A program made the position numbers and the translations under genes. From Franconibacter pulveris DSM 19144 (GTDB taxonomy: Bacteria > Pseudomonadota > Gammaproteobacteria > Enterobacterales > Enterobacteriaceae): a stretch of DNA of 64,000 nt. Below, piece by piece: positions 8,069 through 16,678 of this stretch. Location: positions 124,001 to 188,000 of the forward strand of contig JHYZ01000014.1 of assembly GCA_000621185.1 (NCBI GenBank). The letters are read 5' to 3'. The notes beneath the pieces are model-generated. The model was not told the origin of the DNA. It saw only the letters and a list, made by a program, of their open reading frames with translations, and did no database searches. The stretch's first letter is position 1, and every line of letters begins with the position of its first letter.

Positions 8069-10273
8069 ATGCCCTCTTCTTCTCCTGGCCCCGTTAAAAC
8101 ACCGCAATTCGCGAAGATGAAACTTAATCCATTGCCTGAAGCGAAGCCCTGCTGCCCGGGCGGTACGTGTGCAGCGGATGCGCCGGAAGCGACGCCGGAT
8201 ATCGCCGCTCGCCTGAGCTGGCGCGTGGAGGGGATGGACTGCGCCGCCTGCGCGCGCAAGGTAGAGAATGCCGTGCGTCAGGTTCCCGGCGTACGCCAGG
8301 TGCAGGTCGCGTTCGCCACCGAAAAACTGCTGGTGGACGCGCCGGATGAGGCCCGTGAAGCGATAGCGCACGCCGTCAACGCCGCGGGCTATACGCTACG
8401 CGACGCCCGCGCGCCGGTGGTCGACACCGCCAGCTGGCGCGATTACCTGCCCATTATTACCCTCCTCTCGCTGATGCTTATCAGCTGGGGTCTTGAGCAT
8501 GTCAATCACCCTTACGGCAAGCTGGCTTTTGTGGCGACCACGCTGGTCGGCCTGTGGCCCGTGGCGCGGCAGGCGTTCCGGCTGATGCGCAGCGGCAGCT
8601 GGTTTGCCATAGAGACGCTGATGAGCGTGGCGGCGACGGGCGCCTTAATTATCGGCGCGACCGCTGAAGCGGCGATGGTGCTGCTGCTGTTTCTTATTGG
8701 CGAGCAGCTGGAAGGCTGGGCGGCGAAGCGCGCGCGAAAAGGCGTCAGCGCGCTGGTGGCGCTGCGCCCGGAGACCGCCGTTCGTCTGCGCAACGGCCAG
8801 CGTGAAAGCGTGGCGCTGGAAACGCTGCGTCCCGGCGATGTGATAGAGGTGGCGGCGGGCGGACGTTTGCCCGCGGATGGCAGGCTGCTTTCTCCTTTCG
8901 CAAGCTTTGATGAAAGCGCCCTGACGGGTGAGTCGCTGCCCGTTGAGCGTCAGCAGGGTGAAAAAGTGGCGGCGGGCGCCACCAGCGTGGACCGGCTGGT
9001 GCAGCTTGAGGTGGTGAGCGAACCGGGCGACAGCGCTATAGACCGCATTCTTCGGCTGATTGAAGAAGCGGAAGAGCGCCGCGCGCCCATCGAGCGTTTC
9101 ATTGACCGCTTCAGCCGCCTCTATACGCCTGCGATCATGCTGCTGGCGCTGCTGGTCATGGTTATCCCTCCGCTCTTTTTCGCCGCCGCCTGGCAGGAGT
9201 GGATTTATAAAGGGCTGGCATTGCTGCTGATTGGCTGCCCCTGCGCGCTGGTTATCTCAACGCCTGCGGCTATCACGTCGGGCCTTGCCGCCGCTTCGCG
9301 GCGCGGCGTGCTGATAAAAGGGGGCGCGGCGCTGGAAATGTTAGGCCGCGTGCGACAGATAGCGTTTGATAAAACCGGCACGCTGACCGCCGGCAAGCCG
9401 CACGTCACGGCGATAACCGCTGAGCGAGGCCTGGAAGAGGCCGCCTTGCTGGCCTTTGCCGCCGCCGTTGAACAGGGCAGCACGCACCCGCTGGCGCAGG
9501 CCATCATTCATGAGGCGGCCCAGCGTAACGTGGCGCCGTTGCGAACCCGGGCGCAGCGTACGCTGGCGGGCGTGGGCGTGGAAGCCGAAGTGGAAGGACG
9601 CGTCGTGCGCCTTAGCGCGCCGGATAAAACGCAGATGGAGATACCGGACCGCTGGCGACAGCGGATCCGCGAGCAGGAGGCGCAGGGGCAGACCGTGGTG
9701 CTTGTAGAATGTGAAGGCGAACTGCTCGGCACGCTGGCGCTGCGCGACACGCTTCGCCCGGACGCTCGCGAGGCGGTAGAACGCCTTCGCGCGCTGGGCA
9801 TTCAGAGCGTAATGCTGACCGGGGATAATCCGCGCGCTGCGGCAGCCATCGCCGGTGAAGCAGGCATGGATTACCGCGCAAACCTGCTGCCTGGCGATAA
9901 GGTCGCGGCCATTAACGAGCTTAACCGCCGCGCGCCGCTGGCGATGGTGGGCGACGGCATTAACGACGCGCCCGCCATGAAGGCTTCCGCCATTGGCATC
10001 GCCATGGGCAACGGCACCGACGTGGCGCTGGAAACCGCCGATGCGGCGCTGACCCACAGCCGCCTGACGGAATTGCCGTCGATGATAAAACTCGCTCGCG
10101 CGACTCACCGCAACATCCGGCAGAATGTCGCTATCGCGCTGGGGTTAAAGGGCATTTTCCTGGTCACCACGCTGCTCGGCATGACCGGCCTGTGGCTGGC
10201 GGTGCTGGCGGATACGGGCGCCACGGTGCTGGTAACCGCCAACGCCCTGCGGCTGCTGCGTAAAGGGCGGTGA
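8069..10273 (+). CDS. zntA: Zn2+/Cd2+/Pb2+-exporting P1B-type ATPase ZntA
   Basis: The 734-residue inner-membrane pump exports divalent soft metals using ATP. The N-terminal metal-binding region has a Cys-rich CCPGGTC (residues 28-34) and an HMA domain with GMDCAACARK (Cys58, Cys61). The membrane metal site is GCPCALVIS. The phosphorylation motif is DKTGTLT, the actuator motif is TGESLP, and the hinge motif GDGINDAPAM is intact. The frame opens earlier, at 8024, but that codon falls inside the ZntR promoter. The ATG at 8069, preceded by CCGGAGGA, is therefore the real start. Confidence 0.97.
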   Translation: MPSSSPGPVKTPQFAKMKLNPLPEAKPCCPGGTCAADAPEATPDIAARLSWRVEGMDCAACARKVENAVRQVPGVRQVQVAFATEKLLVDAPDEAREAIAHAVNAAGYTLRDARAPVVDTASWRDYLPIITLLSLMLISWGLEHVNHPYGKLAFVATTLVGLWPVARQAFRLMRSGSWFAIETLMSVAATGALIIGATAEAAMVLLLFLIGEQLEGWAAKRARKGVSALVALRPETAVRLRNGQRESVALETLRPGDVIEVAAGGRLPADGRLLSPFASFDESALTGESLPVERQQGEKVAAGATSVDRLVQLEVVSEPGDSAIDRILRLIEEAEERRAPIERFIDRFSRLYTPAIMLLALLVMVIPPLFFAAAWQEWIYKGLALLLIGCPCALVISTPAAITSGLAAASRRGVLIKGGAALEMLGRVRQIAFDKTGTLTAGKPHVTAITAERGLEEAALLAFAAAVEQGSTHPLAQAIIHEAAQRNVAPLRTRAQRTLAGVGVEAEVEGRVVRLSAPDKTQMEIPDRWRQRIREQEAQGQTVVLVECEGELLGTLALRDTLRPDAREAVERLRALGIQSVMLTGDNPRAAAAIAGEAGMDYRANLLPGDKVAAINELNRRAPLAMVGDGINDAPAMKASAIGIAMGNGTDVALETADAALTHSRLTELPSMIKLARATHRNIRQNVAIALGLKGIFLVTTLLGMTGLWLAVLADTGATVLVTANALRLLRKGR

Positions 10274-10321
10274 GGGGTATACAGGTAAAATGGGGTGGCG
10301 CTGCGCTTACCCATACGACAA

Positions 10322-10350
10322 AACAACCACCGTCGATGCGGCGGTTGTTT
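10322..10350 (+). terminator. zntA terminator
   Basis: The inverted repeat AACAACCACCG (10322-10332) / CGGCGGTTGTT (10339-10349) has a six-base loop and one internal mismatch. It lies about 50 bases after the zntA stop. The T run is short, so termination may be moderate. Confidence 0.6.
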
Positions 10351-10388
10351 ATGGCGGCGGCCCTTTTGCCGCAAATCAGGATGATTAA

Positions 10389-10405
10389 GGGGGCGGCGCG
10401 CCCCC
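10389..10405 (-). terminator. GC-rich hairpin after the TRAP operon
   Basis: GGGGG (10389-10393) and CCCCC (10401-10405) with additional GC pairing form a compact, very stable hairpin. On the minus strand it is followed by TTAATCAT. It lies about 115 bases past the dctM stop codon and is the best candidate for ending that operon, though it lacks a real T tract. Confidence 0.35.
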
Positions 10406-10519
10406 GTAACCTCTTCGCGTGAGGGAGCGCGTCATGGAAAGCCCGCGCTTCGGCAAACAGGCCCTTCCGCCGCCCGAACAGCGTATCCAGGGCGGCTAAG
10501 CGCAACGTTAACCAACCTC

Positions 10520-11806
10520 TTACATCATTCCCAACATTCCCGGCAGCCAGAGCGATATCGCCGGAATGTAAGTCACCATCGCCAGTACAATCAGCAGCAC
10601 GGCGTAGAAGGGCAGCATGGAGCGCACCACCGCCTCAATCTTCTGCTTGCTGACCGCGCTTGCCACAAACAGCACCGAGCCCACCGGCGGGGTAATCAGG
10701 CCGATCCCGAGGTTCACCATCATGATCATGCCGAAATGCACCGGATCGATGCCAAGCGCATTGGTCACCGGCAGCAATACGGGCGTGAGGATAAGGATAA
10801 TCGGCGCCATATCCATCAGCGTGCCGATAAGCAGCAGCATGACGTTGAGATACATCAGAATGACGTACTTGTTATCCGAGAGCGACGTAAAAAACTCGGT
10901 GATGCGCGTTGGCAGCTGCATGTAGGTCATTACCGCACCAAACGCCGCCGCGAAGCCTATCAGGATCATGACGATAGTGACGGTTTTTACCGTACGGCAA
11001 AGCAGTTTCGGTAGCTCATTCCATTTGTAGTCGCGGTAAATAAACATCGTGACGAAAAAGGCCCAGACGCAGGCGACCGCCGCCGATTCCGTCGCGGTAA
11101 ATACCCCTGTCAGAATGCCGCCCAGGATAATCACCACCGTCATCAGCCCCCAGAGCGCGTCGACAAAAATTTTCAGCGCCTGTTTCATCGGAATGCGCTC
11201 GCCTTTCGGGTAGCCGCGCTTGCGGGCAAAGGCCAGACAGAGCACAACCAGACACATTCCGAGCAGCAATCCCGGCAAGACGCCGGCGATAAACAGCGTG
11301 GCGATGGAGACCGTGCCGCCCGCCGCCAGTGAATAAATCACCGAGTTATGGCTTGGCGGAATGAGGATAGCCTGCACCGAACCGCTCGCTGTCACCGCCG
11401 CCGCGTAGTCGCGCGGGTAGCCCTTTTTTTCCATCTCCGGGATCATCACACTGCCGATAGAGGCCGTATCCGCAACCGACGAGCCGGAAATGGCGCCGAA
11501 AAAGGTGGAAGCGACAATGTTCACCAGTGACAGGCCGCCGCGCACAAATCCGACAAACAGGTAGGCGAAGTTCACCAGACGGCGCGCAATGCCCCCTTCC
11601 GCCATAATGGCGCCCGCGAGGATAAAGAACGGAATAGCCAGCAGCGTGAACTTATTCACCCCGCTGGTGATTTGAATCATCAGCGCTTCCAGCGGCAGCT
11701 CGATCCATAACGCGCCCGCCACAGCGCTTAACCCTACGGCGAAAGCCACCGGCATGCCCACCGCCAGCAACACCGCGAGGGTGGCCAGTAAAATGAATGC
11801 GTCCAT
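10520..11806 (-). CDS. TRAP transporter large permease subunit (DctM family)
   Basis: The 428-residue integral membrane protein has about 12 hydrophobic segments and the usual length of the DctM family. It forms the sodium-coupled transport channel of a tripartite ATP-independent periplasmic (TRAP) transporter. Recognisable family stretches are VALGMPVAFAVGLS-like at the N-terminus, ILAGAIMAEGGIARRLV, GAISGSSVADTASIG and NLGIGLITPPVG. It is the last gene of dctP-dctQ-dctM, starting 15 bases after dctQ. The module sits between zntA and tusA, which are adjacent in E. coli. The substrate cannot be read from this subunit. Confidence 0.93.
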   Translation of the reverse strand: MDAFILLATLAVLLAVGMPVAFAVGLSAVAGALWIELPLEALMIQITSGVNKFTLLAIPFFILAGAIMAEGGIARRLVNFAYLFVGFVRGGLSLVNIVASTFFGAISGSSVADTASIGSVMIPEMEKKGYPRDYAAAVTASGSVQAILIPPSHNSVIYSLAAGGTVSIATLFIAGVLPGLLLGMCLVVLCLAFARKRGYPKGERIPMKQALKIFVDALWGLMTVVIILGGILTGVFTATESAAVACVWAFFVTMFIYRDYKWNELPKLLCRTVKTVTIVMILIGFAAAFGAVMTYMQLPTRITEFFTSLSDNKYVILMYLNVMLLLIGTLMDMAPIILILTPVLLPVTNALGIDPVHFGMIMMVNLGIGLITPPVGSVLFVASAVSKQKIEAVVRSMLPFYAVLLIVLAMVTYIPAISLWLPGMLGMM

Positions 11807-11821
11807 TGGTATGTCACCCCG

Positions 11822-12331
11822 TCAGCTGTGGTTGCCAATCAGCACTACCGGGCGGTTCTCCTGGGAACCGAACAGCAGGCGTTCAATGACGAACAGGATT
11901 AAGATCGCCGCGCCGACAGGCAGCGGCAGGTAAGTTTCCCCGGAGGTGACGACAGGGAACTCCGCGACAGGCTGCTCCCACAGTTCGAGGCAAAGAAAGT
12001 AGCTGTAGTAAAACATTACCAGCGAGATGACCAGCATCAGCACGTCCACAACGCGCGCCAGCAGGCCCTGCCAGAACGGCGGCAGACGGTCGGTCAGCAT
12101 GTTCACGGCGATGTGCGACCCGGCGCGATACCCCACGGCTGCGCCAATAAAGGTGAACGTCACCATGCAGATAATGGCGACCGGCTCCGGCCAGGACTCC
12201 GCCCGATTGAGAACATAGCGGGAGAAAACGTTAATCGGGATAATAACGGTCATCACCACCAGCGCCAGCCCGGCGACGGCCATGGCGAACAGGTAAAGCT
12301 TGTCCATACAGGATAAGTAAAAGCGGGACAT
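11822..12331 (-). CDS. TRAP transporter small permease subunit (DctQ family)
   Basis: The 169-residue protein has four predicted membrane helices, as is standard for DctQ. Family signatures include FSRYVLNRAESWPEP and GYRAGSHIAVNML. It pairs with the large permease at 10520-11806. It has a good ribosome binding site (GGAGG before the ATG at 12331) and lies 46 bases after the binding-protein gene. Confidence 0.92.
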   Translation of the reverse strand: MSRFYLSCMDKLYLFAMAVAGLALVVMTVIIPINVFSRYVLNRAESWPEPVAIICMVTFTFIGAAVGYRAGSHIAVNMLTDRLPPFWQGLLARVVDVLMLVISLVMFYYSYFLCLELWEQPVAEFPVVTSGETYLPLPVGAAILILFVIERLLFGSQENRPVVLIGNHS

Positions 12332-12377
12332 AACGCCTCCGGGAAAAGGTGCAGCGCCGGTTGTCCGGCGCAGGGAA

Positions 12378-13361
12378 TTACTGAACGTCCGCTATCGCTT
12401 TCATCAGATCCTGATGCTTTTCACCATACTGCTGGCGCACAGGCTCAGTGGCCTTCACAAACCAGGCTTTGTCGATGTCGTGGAACTGCACGCCGCCCGC
12501 TTTCATCTTGTCGAGGGCCTGCTTGTTATAGGCATTCCACAGCTCGCGCTGCTCCATTTGCGCTTCGCGGGCGAGCTTCAGGATGGTTTGCTGTTGCTCA
12601 GGCTTGAGCTTGTCCCACTTCGCTTTGGAATAAAGCAGCATTTCCGGAATGATAAAGTGGCCGCTCAGGGTGTAGTTTTTAGCGACCGGCAGGTAGTTGT
12701 GGGCGATATAAGTCGGCGGGTTGTTCTCTGCGCCGTCAATCACGCCGGTTTGCAGGCCGCTGTAAACCTCGCTCACCCCCATCGCGACCGCGCTCGCGCC
12801 CATGTCTTTCAGCGTGGCGAGCGCCACCGGGCTGCCCTGTACGCGGATTTTCATCCCGTTCAGGTCTTCCGGCTTCGCCACTGCGTTTTTGGTAATGAGG
12901 TTGCGGGTGCCGGAATCCATCCAGCCCAGGAAAACCAGACGAGATTTCGGGTTGCTGGTGAGTTTATCGCCAATCTGCTTGCCGATGTCGCCATCGATAA
13001 TCTTGTGCATATGGTCTTCATCGCGGAAAACGTAAGGCAGCGTGAAGACTTCGATTTCCGGCAGGATGGCGGCGACAGGCGCCATCGAGACGCGAATCAT
13101 GTCGATGGCGCCCATTTGCGCCTGTTCAATCATCTGTTTTTCATCGCCCAGAACGCCGCCCGGAAACACTTTAATCTCCAGCTCGCCGTTAGTCTGCTGT
13201 TTGAGTTTATCGCCCATATGCTGGACGGCGACGACATTCGGGTACCCTTGCGGATGCACATCGGCAGCTTTGATCACCTGCGCCGACGCGGCGGTCGCAA
13301 ACATCAGTGACGCGGTGGACAGGCACAGGCCAGCCAGGCCTGTTAATAAGGTCTTTTTCAT
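12378..13361 (-). CDS. TRAP transporter periplasmic solute-binding protein (DctP family)
   Basis: The 327-residue secreted protein has a signal peptide ending near ATAASA (about residue 27) and then the DctP fold. Family features include KVFPGGVLGDEKQMIEQAQ, the conserved arginine region in LNGMKIRVQGSP that normally holds the substrate carboxylate, and YSGLQTGVIDGAENNPP. DctP proteins bind acidic sugars, C4-dicarboxylates or related acids. A KdgR-like sequence upstream points to a sugar acid such as a hexuronate or ketodeoxygluconate, but this is inference. It is the first gene of its operon. Confidence 0.93.
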   Translation of the reverse strand: MKKTLLTGLAGLCLSTASLMFATAASAQVIKAADVHPQGYPNVVAVQHMGDKLKQQTNGELEIKVFPGGVLGDEKQMIEQAQMGAIDMIRVSMAPVAAILPEIEVFTLPYVFRDEDHMHKIIDGDIGKQIGDKLTSNPKSRLVFLGWMDSGTRNLITKNAVAKPEDLNGMKIRVQGSPVALATLKDMGASAVAMGVSEVYSGLQTGVIDGAENNPPTYIAHNYLPVAKNYTLSGHFIIPEMLLYSKAKWDKLKPEQQQTILKLAREAQMEQRELWNAYNKQALDKMKAGGVQFHDIDKAWFVKATEPVRQQYGEKHQDLMKAIADVQ

Positions 13362-13393
13362 CGGGTCAGCTCCAGCAGAGTAAGAGGCAAGAT

Positions 13394-13495
13394 ATAAAAC
13401 GCTGTTTTGATTTGCCGCTTAAAACTAGCTTAAGCCTGGTAAAACGGAGGTGAAGCGCCTCACAAAAGTGAAAGCTTTGAAACAAGGTTTTAAAA
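13394..13495 (-). promoter_or_regulatory. Candidate KdgR-type operators upstream of the TRAP operon
   Basis: GAAACAAGGTTTTAAAA at 13479-13495 agrees at 14 of 17 positions with GGAACGATGTTTTAAAA upstream of kdgK (49161-49177). It resembles the TGAAAC/GTTTCA dyad of KdgR. A second dyad, AAAACGCTGTTTT (13396-13408), lies closer to the dctP start. The region is the 187-bp gap between tusA and dctP. Binding is inferred, not shown. Confidence 0.45.
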
Positions 13496-13548
13496 AGAAT
13501 GTGACGAAGGTTCAGGGCAGCCGCTTAATCGGGACTGCCCACGCATTA

Positions 13549-13794
13549 TCAGTGCCCTTTGCGCAAGATATAGCGATAGGGCAGCGTTTCCGTCTGCTGG
13601 GCGAGCAATTCATGTTCCATAAAACGGCAAAAGCCCGGTATATCACGGGTAGTGGCCGGGTCATCGGCAATAATGAGCAGCGTCTCGCCTGCCTGCATAT
13701 GGCGAACGGTTTTACGCACCATCATTACCGGTTCCGGGCAACGCAGCCCCTGAGCGTCCAGCGTATGGTCGGGATTGGCGAACAGGTCGGTCAT
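13549..13794 (-). CDS. tusA: Sulfur carrier protein TusA
   Basis: The 81-residue protein of the SirA/TusA fold has its catalytic cysteine in [12 protein letters not shown] (Cys19). TusA takes persulfide sulfur from IscS and passes it to TusBCD, for 2-thiouridine synthesis in tRNA wobble positions. The length and sequence match E. coli TusA (81 residues). It is normally next to zntA; here a TRAP transporter operon on the same strand separates the two. Confidence 0.97.
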   Translation of the reverse strand: MTDLFANPDHTLDAQGLRCPEPVMMVRKTVRHMQAGETLLIIADDPATTRDIPGFCRFMEHELLAQQTETLPYRYILRKGH

Positions 13795-13923
13795 TTTATT
13801 CTCGGATCAGTCAAAAACCGCCTTAGTTTACGCACAGAAGGCAGAGGCGCAAGCGAGCTTAACGATTGCGTTAAAATTAACCATTGCATTGACGACGTAA
13901 AGCAGTATTATGCGGCGGCTTTT

Positions 13924-13939
13924 GCGCAAACGCGCCGCG
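13924..13939 (+). promoter_or_regulatory. Possible PurR half-site upstream of yhhQ
   Basis: GCGCAAACG (13924-13932) matches the left half of the PurR operator consensus ACGCAAACGTTTGCGT, but the right half is poor. E. coli yhhQ is listed as a PurR target, which is why this is recorded at all. It lies about 70 bases upstream of the yhhQ start. Confidence 0.25.
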
Positions 13940-13999
13940 TCTGCCCTCAAGCAAGAATGAACTGGGTTCCCTCACCCCAACTAACAAAAAGGTCACAAT

Positions 14000-14665
14000 A
14001 TGACGTCCTTTACTTCAAGCCAGCGCCGCCGTGCGCTCGTCTGGCTTTCGCTGTTTCATTTGCTGGTTATCACGTCCAGTAACTACCTGGTGCAACTGCC
14101 GGTTTCCATTTTCGGTTTTCACACCACCTGGGGCGCGTTCAGCTTCCCATTTATTTTTCTGGCAACCGACCTGACCGTGCGCATTTTTGGCGCGCCGCTG
14201 GCTCGCCGCATTATTTTCGCGGTAATGGTGCCGGCGCTGCTGATTTCTTACGTGGTCTCGTCGCTTTTCTACATGGGAAGCTGGCAAGGGTTCGGCGCGC
14301 TTGCGCACTTTAACCTGTTCGTTGCCCGTATCGCCACGGCGAGCTTTATGGCTTACGCCCTTGGGCAGATTCTGGATGTGCATGTCTTTAACCGTCTGCG
14401 CCAGAGCCGCCAGTGGTGGCTTGCGCCTGGTGCCTCCCTGCTGCTTGGCAATATCAGCGACACGCTGTCGTTCTTCTTTATCGCCTTCTGGCGAAGCCCC
14501 GATCCGTTCATGGCCGAGCACTGGATGGAAATCGCTGCGGTGGACTACTGCTTTAAGGTGCTTATCAGCATTATTTTCTTCCTGCCGATATATGGCGTGC
14601 TGCTGAATATGCTGTTGAAAAAACTGGCAGATAAATCCGATTTCTCCGCGTTGCAGCACGGTTAA
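14000..14665 (+). CDS. yhhQ: Queuosine precursor transporter YhhQ
   Basis: The 221-residue inner-membrane protein has about six hydrophobic segments and matches the E. coli YhhQ/QPTR family (former DUF165). The family imports queuosine precursors (preQ0/preQ1) for tRNA modification. Typical stretches are SNYLVQLPVSIFGFHTTWGAF and FLATDLTVRIFG, and the acidic-aromatic signature LGNISDTLSFFFIAF. It is divergent from tusA, with a 205-bp shared upstream region. Confidence 0.95.
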   Translation: MTSFTSSQRRRALVWLSLFHLLVITSSNYLVQLPVSIFGFHTTWGAFSFPFIFLATDLTVRIFGAPLARRIIFAVMVPALLISYVVSSLFYMGSWQGFGALAHFNLFVARIATASFMAYALGQILDVHVFNRLRQSRQWWLAPGASLLLGNISDTLSFFFIAFWRSPDPFMAEHWMEIAAVDYCFKVLISIIFFLPIYGVLLNMLLKKLADKSDFSALQHG

Positions 14666-14737
14666 ACGTTCGCGGAATTTCTTGTGTTAAGATGCAGGGA
14701 TGGGTCGTTATGACCGTTTATGTAAAGGAATAAGTCA

Positions 14738-15298
14738 ATGCGCAACCTGGTAAAATATGTCGGTATTGGCCTGCTGGTAATGGGGCTGGCGGCCTGTGAC
14801 AACAACGACAGCAAAGCGCCTGCTGCCGGCAACGCGGCCGAAAGCAGCGCCGCCAGCGGTCAGCCGGTAAGCCTGCTGGATGGCAAGCTGAGCTTCTCCC
14901 TGCCAGCGGATATGTCCGACCAGAGCGGCAAACTCGGCACCCAGGCGAACAACATGCACGTTTACTCGGACACCACCGGCGAGAAAGCGGTTATCGTCAT
15001 TCTTGGCGACAACACCCAGGAGCCGCTCGATGTGCTGGCTAAACGGCTGGAAGACCAGCAGCGCAGCCGCGATCCGAACCTGCAAGTGGTCACCAACAAA
15101 GCCGTTGAGATCAAAGGCCAGAAGCTGCAGCAGCTTGACAGCATTATCTCCGCCAAAGGCCAGACCGCCTACTCGTCTGTTGTGCTGGGCCATGTGGATA
15201 ACAAACTGCTGACCATGCAAATCACCCTGCCTGCCGACAATCAGCAGCAGGCGCAGAGCGCGGCGGAAAATATCATCAACACCATCGTGTTGAAGTAA
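14738..15298 (+). CDS. dcrB: Lipoprotein DcrB
   Basis: The 186-residue lipoprotein has the lipobox LAAC, with lipidated Cys20 followed by Asp-Asn. This is followed by an Ala/Ser-rich linker and a mixed alpha/beta domain. In E. coli DcrB is required for phage C1 and C6 adsorption or DNA entry and supports envelope lipoprotein maturation; its direct activity is unknown. The Asp after the lipidated Cys favours retention in the inner membrane. It follows yhhQ, and its terminator lies inside the 3' end of convergent yhhS. Confidence 0.95.
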   Translation: MRNLVKYVGIGLLVMGLAACDNNDSKAPAAGNAAESSAASGQPVSLLDGKLSFSLPADMSDQSGKLGTQANNMHVYSDTTGEKAVIVILGDNTQEPLDVLAKRLEDQQRSRDPNLQVVTNKAVEIKGQKLQQLDSIISAKGQTAYSSVVLGHVDNKLLTMQITLPADNQQQAQSAAENIINTIVLK

Positions 15299-16519
15299 TC
15301 ACTGCCGCGTTTCACCGGCCTCTGGCGCCTGCGTCAGAGGCCGTTTTTTTAGCCGCCACGCCAACCCCATCGCTGCCAGCACCAGCGCCGCCGACGCCAG
15401 ATAAATCATCGGCACGCCCGCGTAAGCCATCATCACGCCCGCCAGCGGCCCGGTCATACCGAGCGATAAGTCCATAAACACCGTGTAGGTCGCCAGCGCG
15501 CTACCCTGGTTATGCTGCGGCACCGCTTTCACCGCCACCACGCCAAGCGCCGGGAAGACCAGAGAGAACCCGCCGCCTGTGAGCAGCGTGCCTGCCTTCG
15601 CCATCAGCGGCGTGACGGCGAGCCCCACCAACAGCAGCCCCAGCGCTTCCACGGCAAAGCAGATCATCGCCACGTTCAGCCCGCCGAGACGGTTAATGCC
15701 GTTGGGGAACAGCAGGCGGCCGCCGACGAACGCGGCGCTGAAGAGCGTCAGCGCGAAAGCCGCGCCATCCCAGCCTTTGGCCTGATAAAAGAGTGTGATA
15801 AAGGTGGCGATAACGCCAAAGCCGGTCGAAGAGAGCGCCAGCGCCATGCCATAGGGCCAGACGCGCCCCAGCACCGCGCGAAACGGCAGCGGTTTGCCCT
15901 TGCTGGCCGTCACTTTAGGTCTCGGCAGCGCCAGCAACGCCGCCAGCAGCGATACGCCCATAATCACGCCCGCCAGCAACCGCAGTCCGCCCCACGCGTA
16001 GCACAGCGCCCCCAGCGGCGCGCCAACCGCCATCGCCCCGTAAGTCACTACGCCGTTCCACGAAATCACTTTACCGATATGCACCGAACCCACAACGCCC
16101 ACGCCCCAGAGCGTCGCCCCGGTTCCCGCAAGACTCTGCCCTACGCCAAGAATAAGTCGTCCAAGGCAGAGCAGCGCCAGGCTCGCCAGCGGCCAGGCTT
16201 GCGTTTCTGCCGCCAGCCAGTAACAAAGCCCGCTTAAGAAACAGCCGCACAGGCCAAGGATCACGACGTGCTTTGGCCCGAGCGTATCGGCGGCGCGTCC
16301 GGCGTGCGGGCGGCTTAACAGAGTGGCGAAGTATTGCAGGCTGATGACCAGCCCCGCCCAGAAAGCGCTAAAGCCCATCACGTCGTGCACATAGCCGGGC
16401 AGCACCGCAAGCGGCAGACCAATGGTTAAGAAGCTGGCGAAGTTAAAGATAACAACAGATACGATGCGCAGATTAAGGCGTAATCCGCTAATAGCCGGTT
16501 CAGCGGCGCGGTCGGGCAT
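15299..16519 (-). CDS. yhhS: MFS transporter YhhS
   Basis: The roughly 406-residue, 12-helix major facilitator protein is closely collinear with E. coli YhhS. The loop 2-3 signature is SRPHAGRAADTLGPK, and other family stretches are ILGVGQSLAGTGATLWG and GFGVIATFITLFY. It is a probable drug or metabolite exporter of unproven substrate. The frame opens at 16528, but the MPDRAAEPA start at 16519 corresponds to E. coli MPEPVAEPA. Its stop codon is immediately next to that of convergent dcrB. Confidence 0.94.
   Translation of the reverse strand: MPDRAAEPAISGLRLNLRIVSVVIFNFASFLTIGLPLAVLPGYVHDVMGFSAFWAGLVISLQYFATLLSRPHAGRAADTLGPKHVVILGLCGCFLSGLCYWLAAETQAWPLASLALLCLGRLILGVGQSLAGTGATLWGVGVVGSVHIGKVISWNGVVTYGAMAVGAPLGALCYAWGGLRLLAGVIMGVSLLAALLALPRPKVTASKGKPLPFRAVLGRVWPYGMALALSSTGFGVIATFITLFYQAKGWDGAAFALTLFSAAFVGGRLLFPNGINRLGGLNVAMICFAVEALGLLLVGLAVTPLMAKAGTLLTGGGFSLVFPALGVVAVKAVPQHNQGSALATYTVFMDLSLGMTGPLAGVMMAYAGVPMIYLASAALVLAAMGLAWRLKKRPLTQAPEAGETRQ
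15317..15350 (+). terminator. dcrB terminator embedded in the yhhS 3' coding region
   Basis: GGCCTCTG (15317-15324) and CAGAGGCC (15335-15342) form a perfect 8-bp stem with a 10-base loop. A G and seven T follow on the plus strand (15344-15350). It is a canonical intrinsic terminator for dcrB but lies inside codons of the convergent yhhS gene. Confidence 0.85.
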
Positions 16520-16678
16520 GGAAATCACCGGAAATTAACAACAGTGCGCCAGTATAAACATGTCGACCCCGGAAAATCAGCCTTCACTTTCAGAACGCTC
16601 TACTCCGGCGCGCTTTCTGCAAAGGGCTACACTGTAAACAACCACACAGTACGGGCGACTACTTAAAAGGACTTCACC

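Noticed and set aside
10434-10499. 21-codon plus-strand ORF after zntA with GAGGGAG upstream
   Set aside because: Very short and Pro/Gln-rich, with no homology that I can recognise. The ribosome site alone is not enough.
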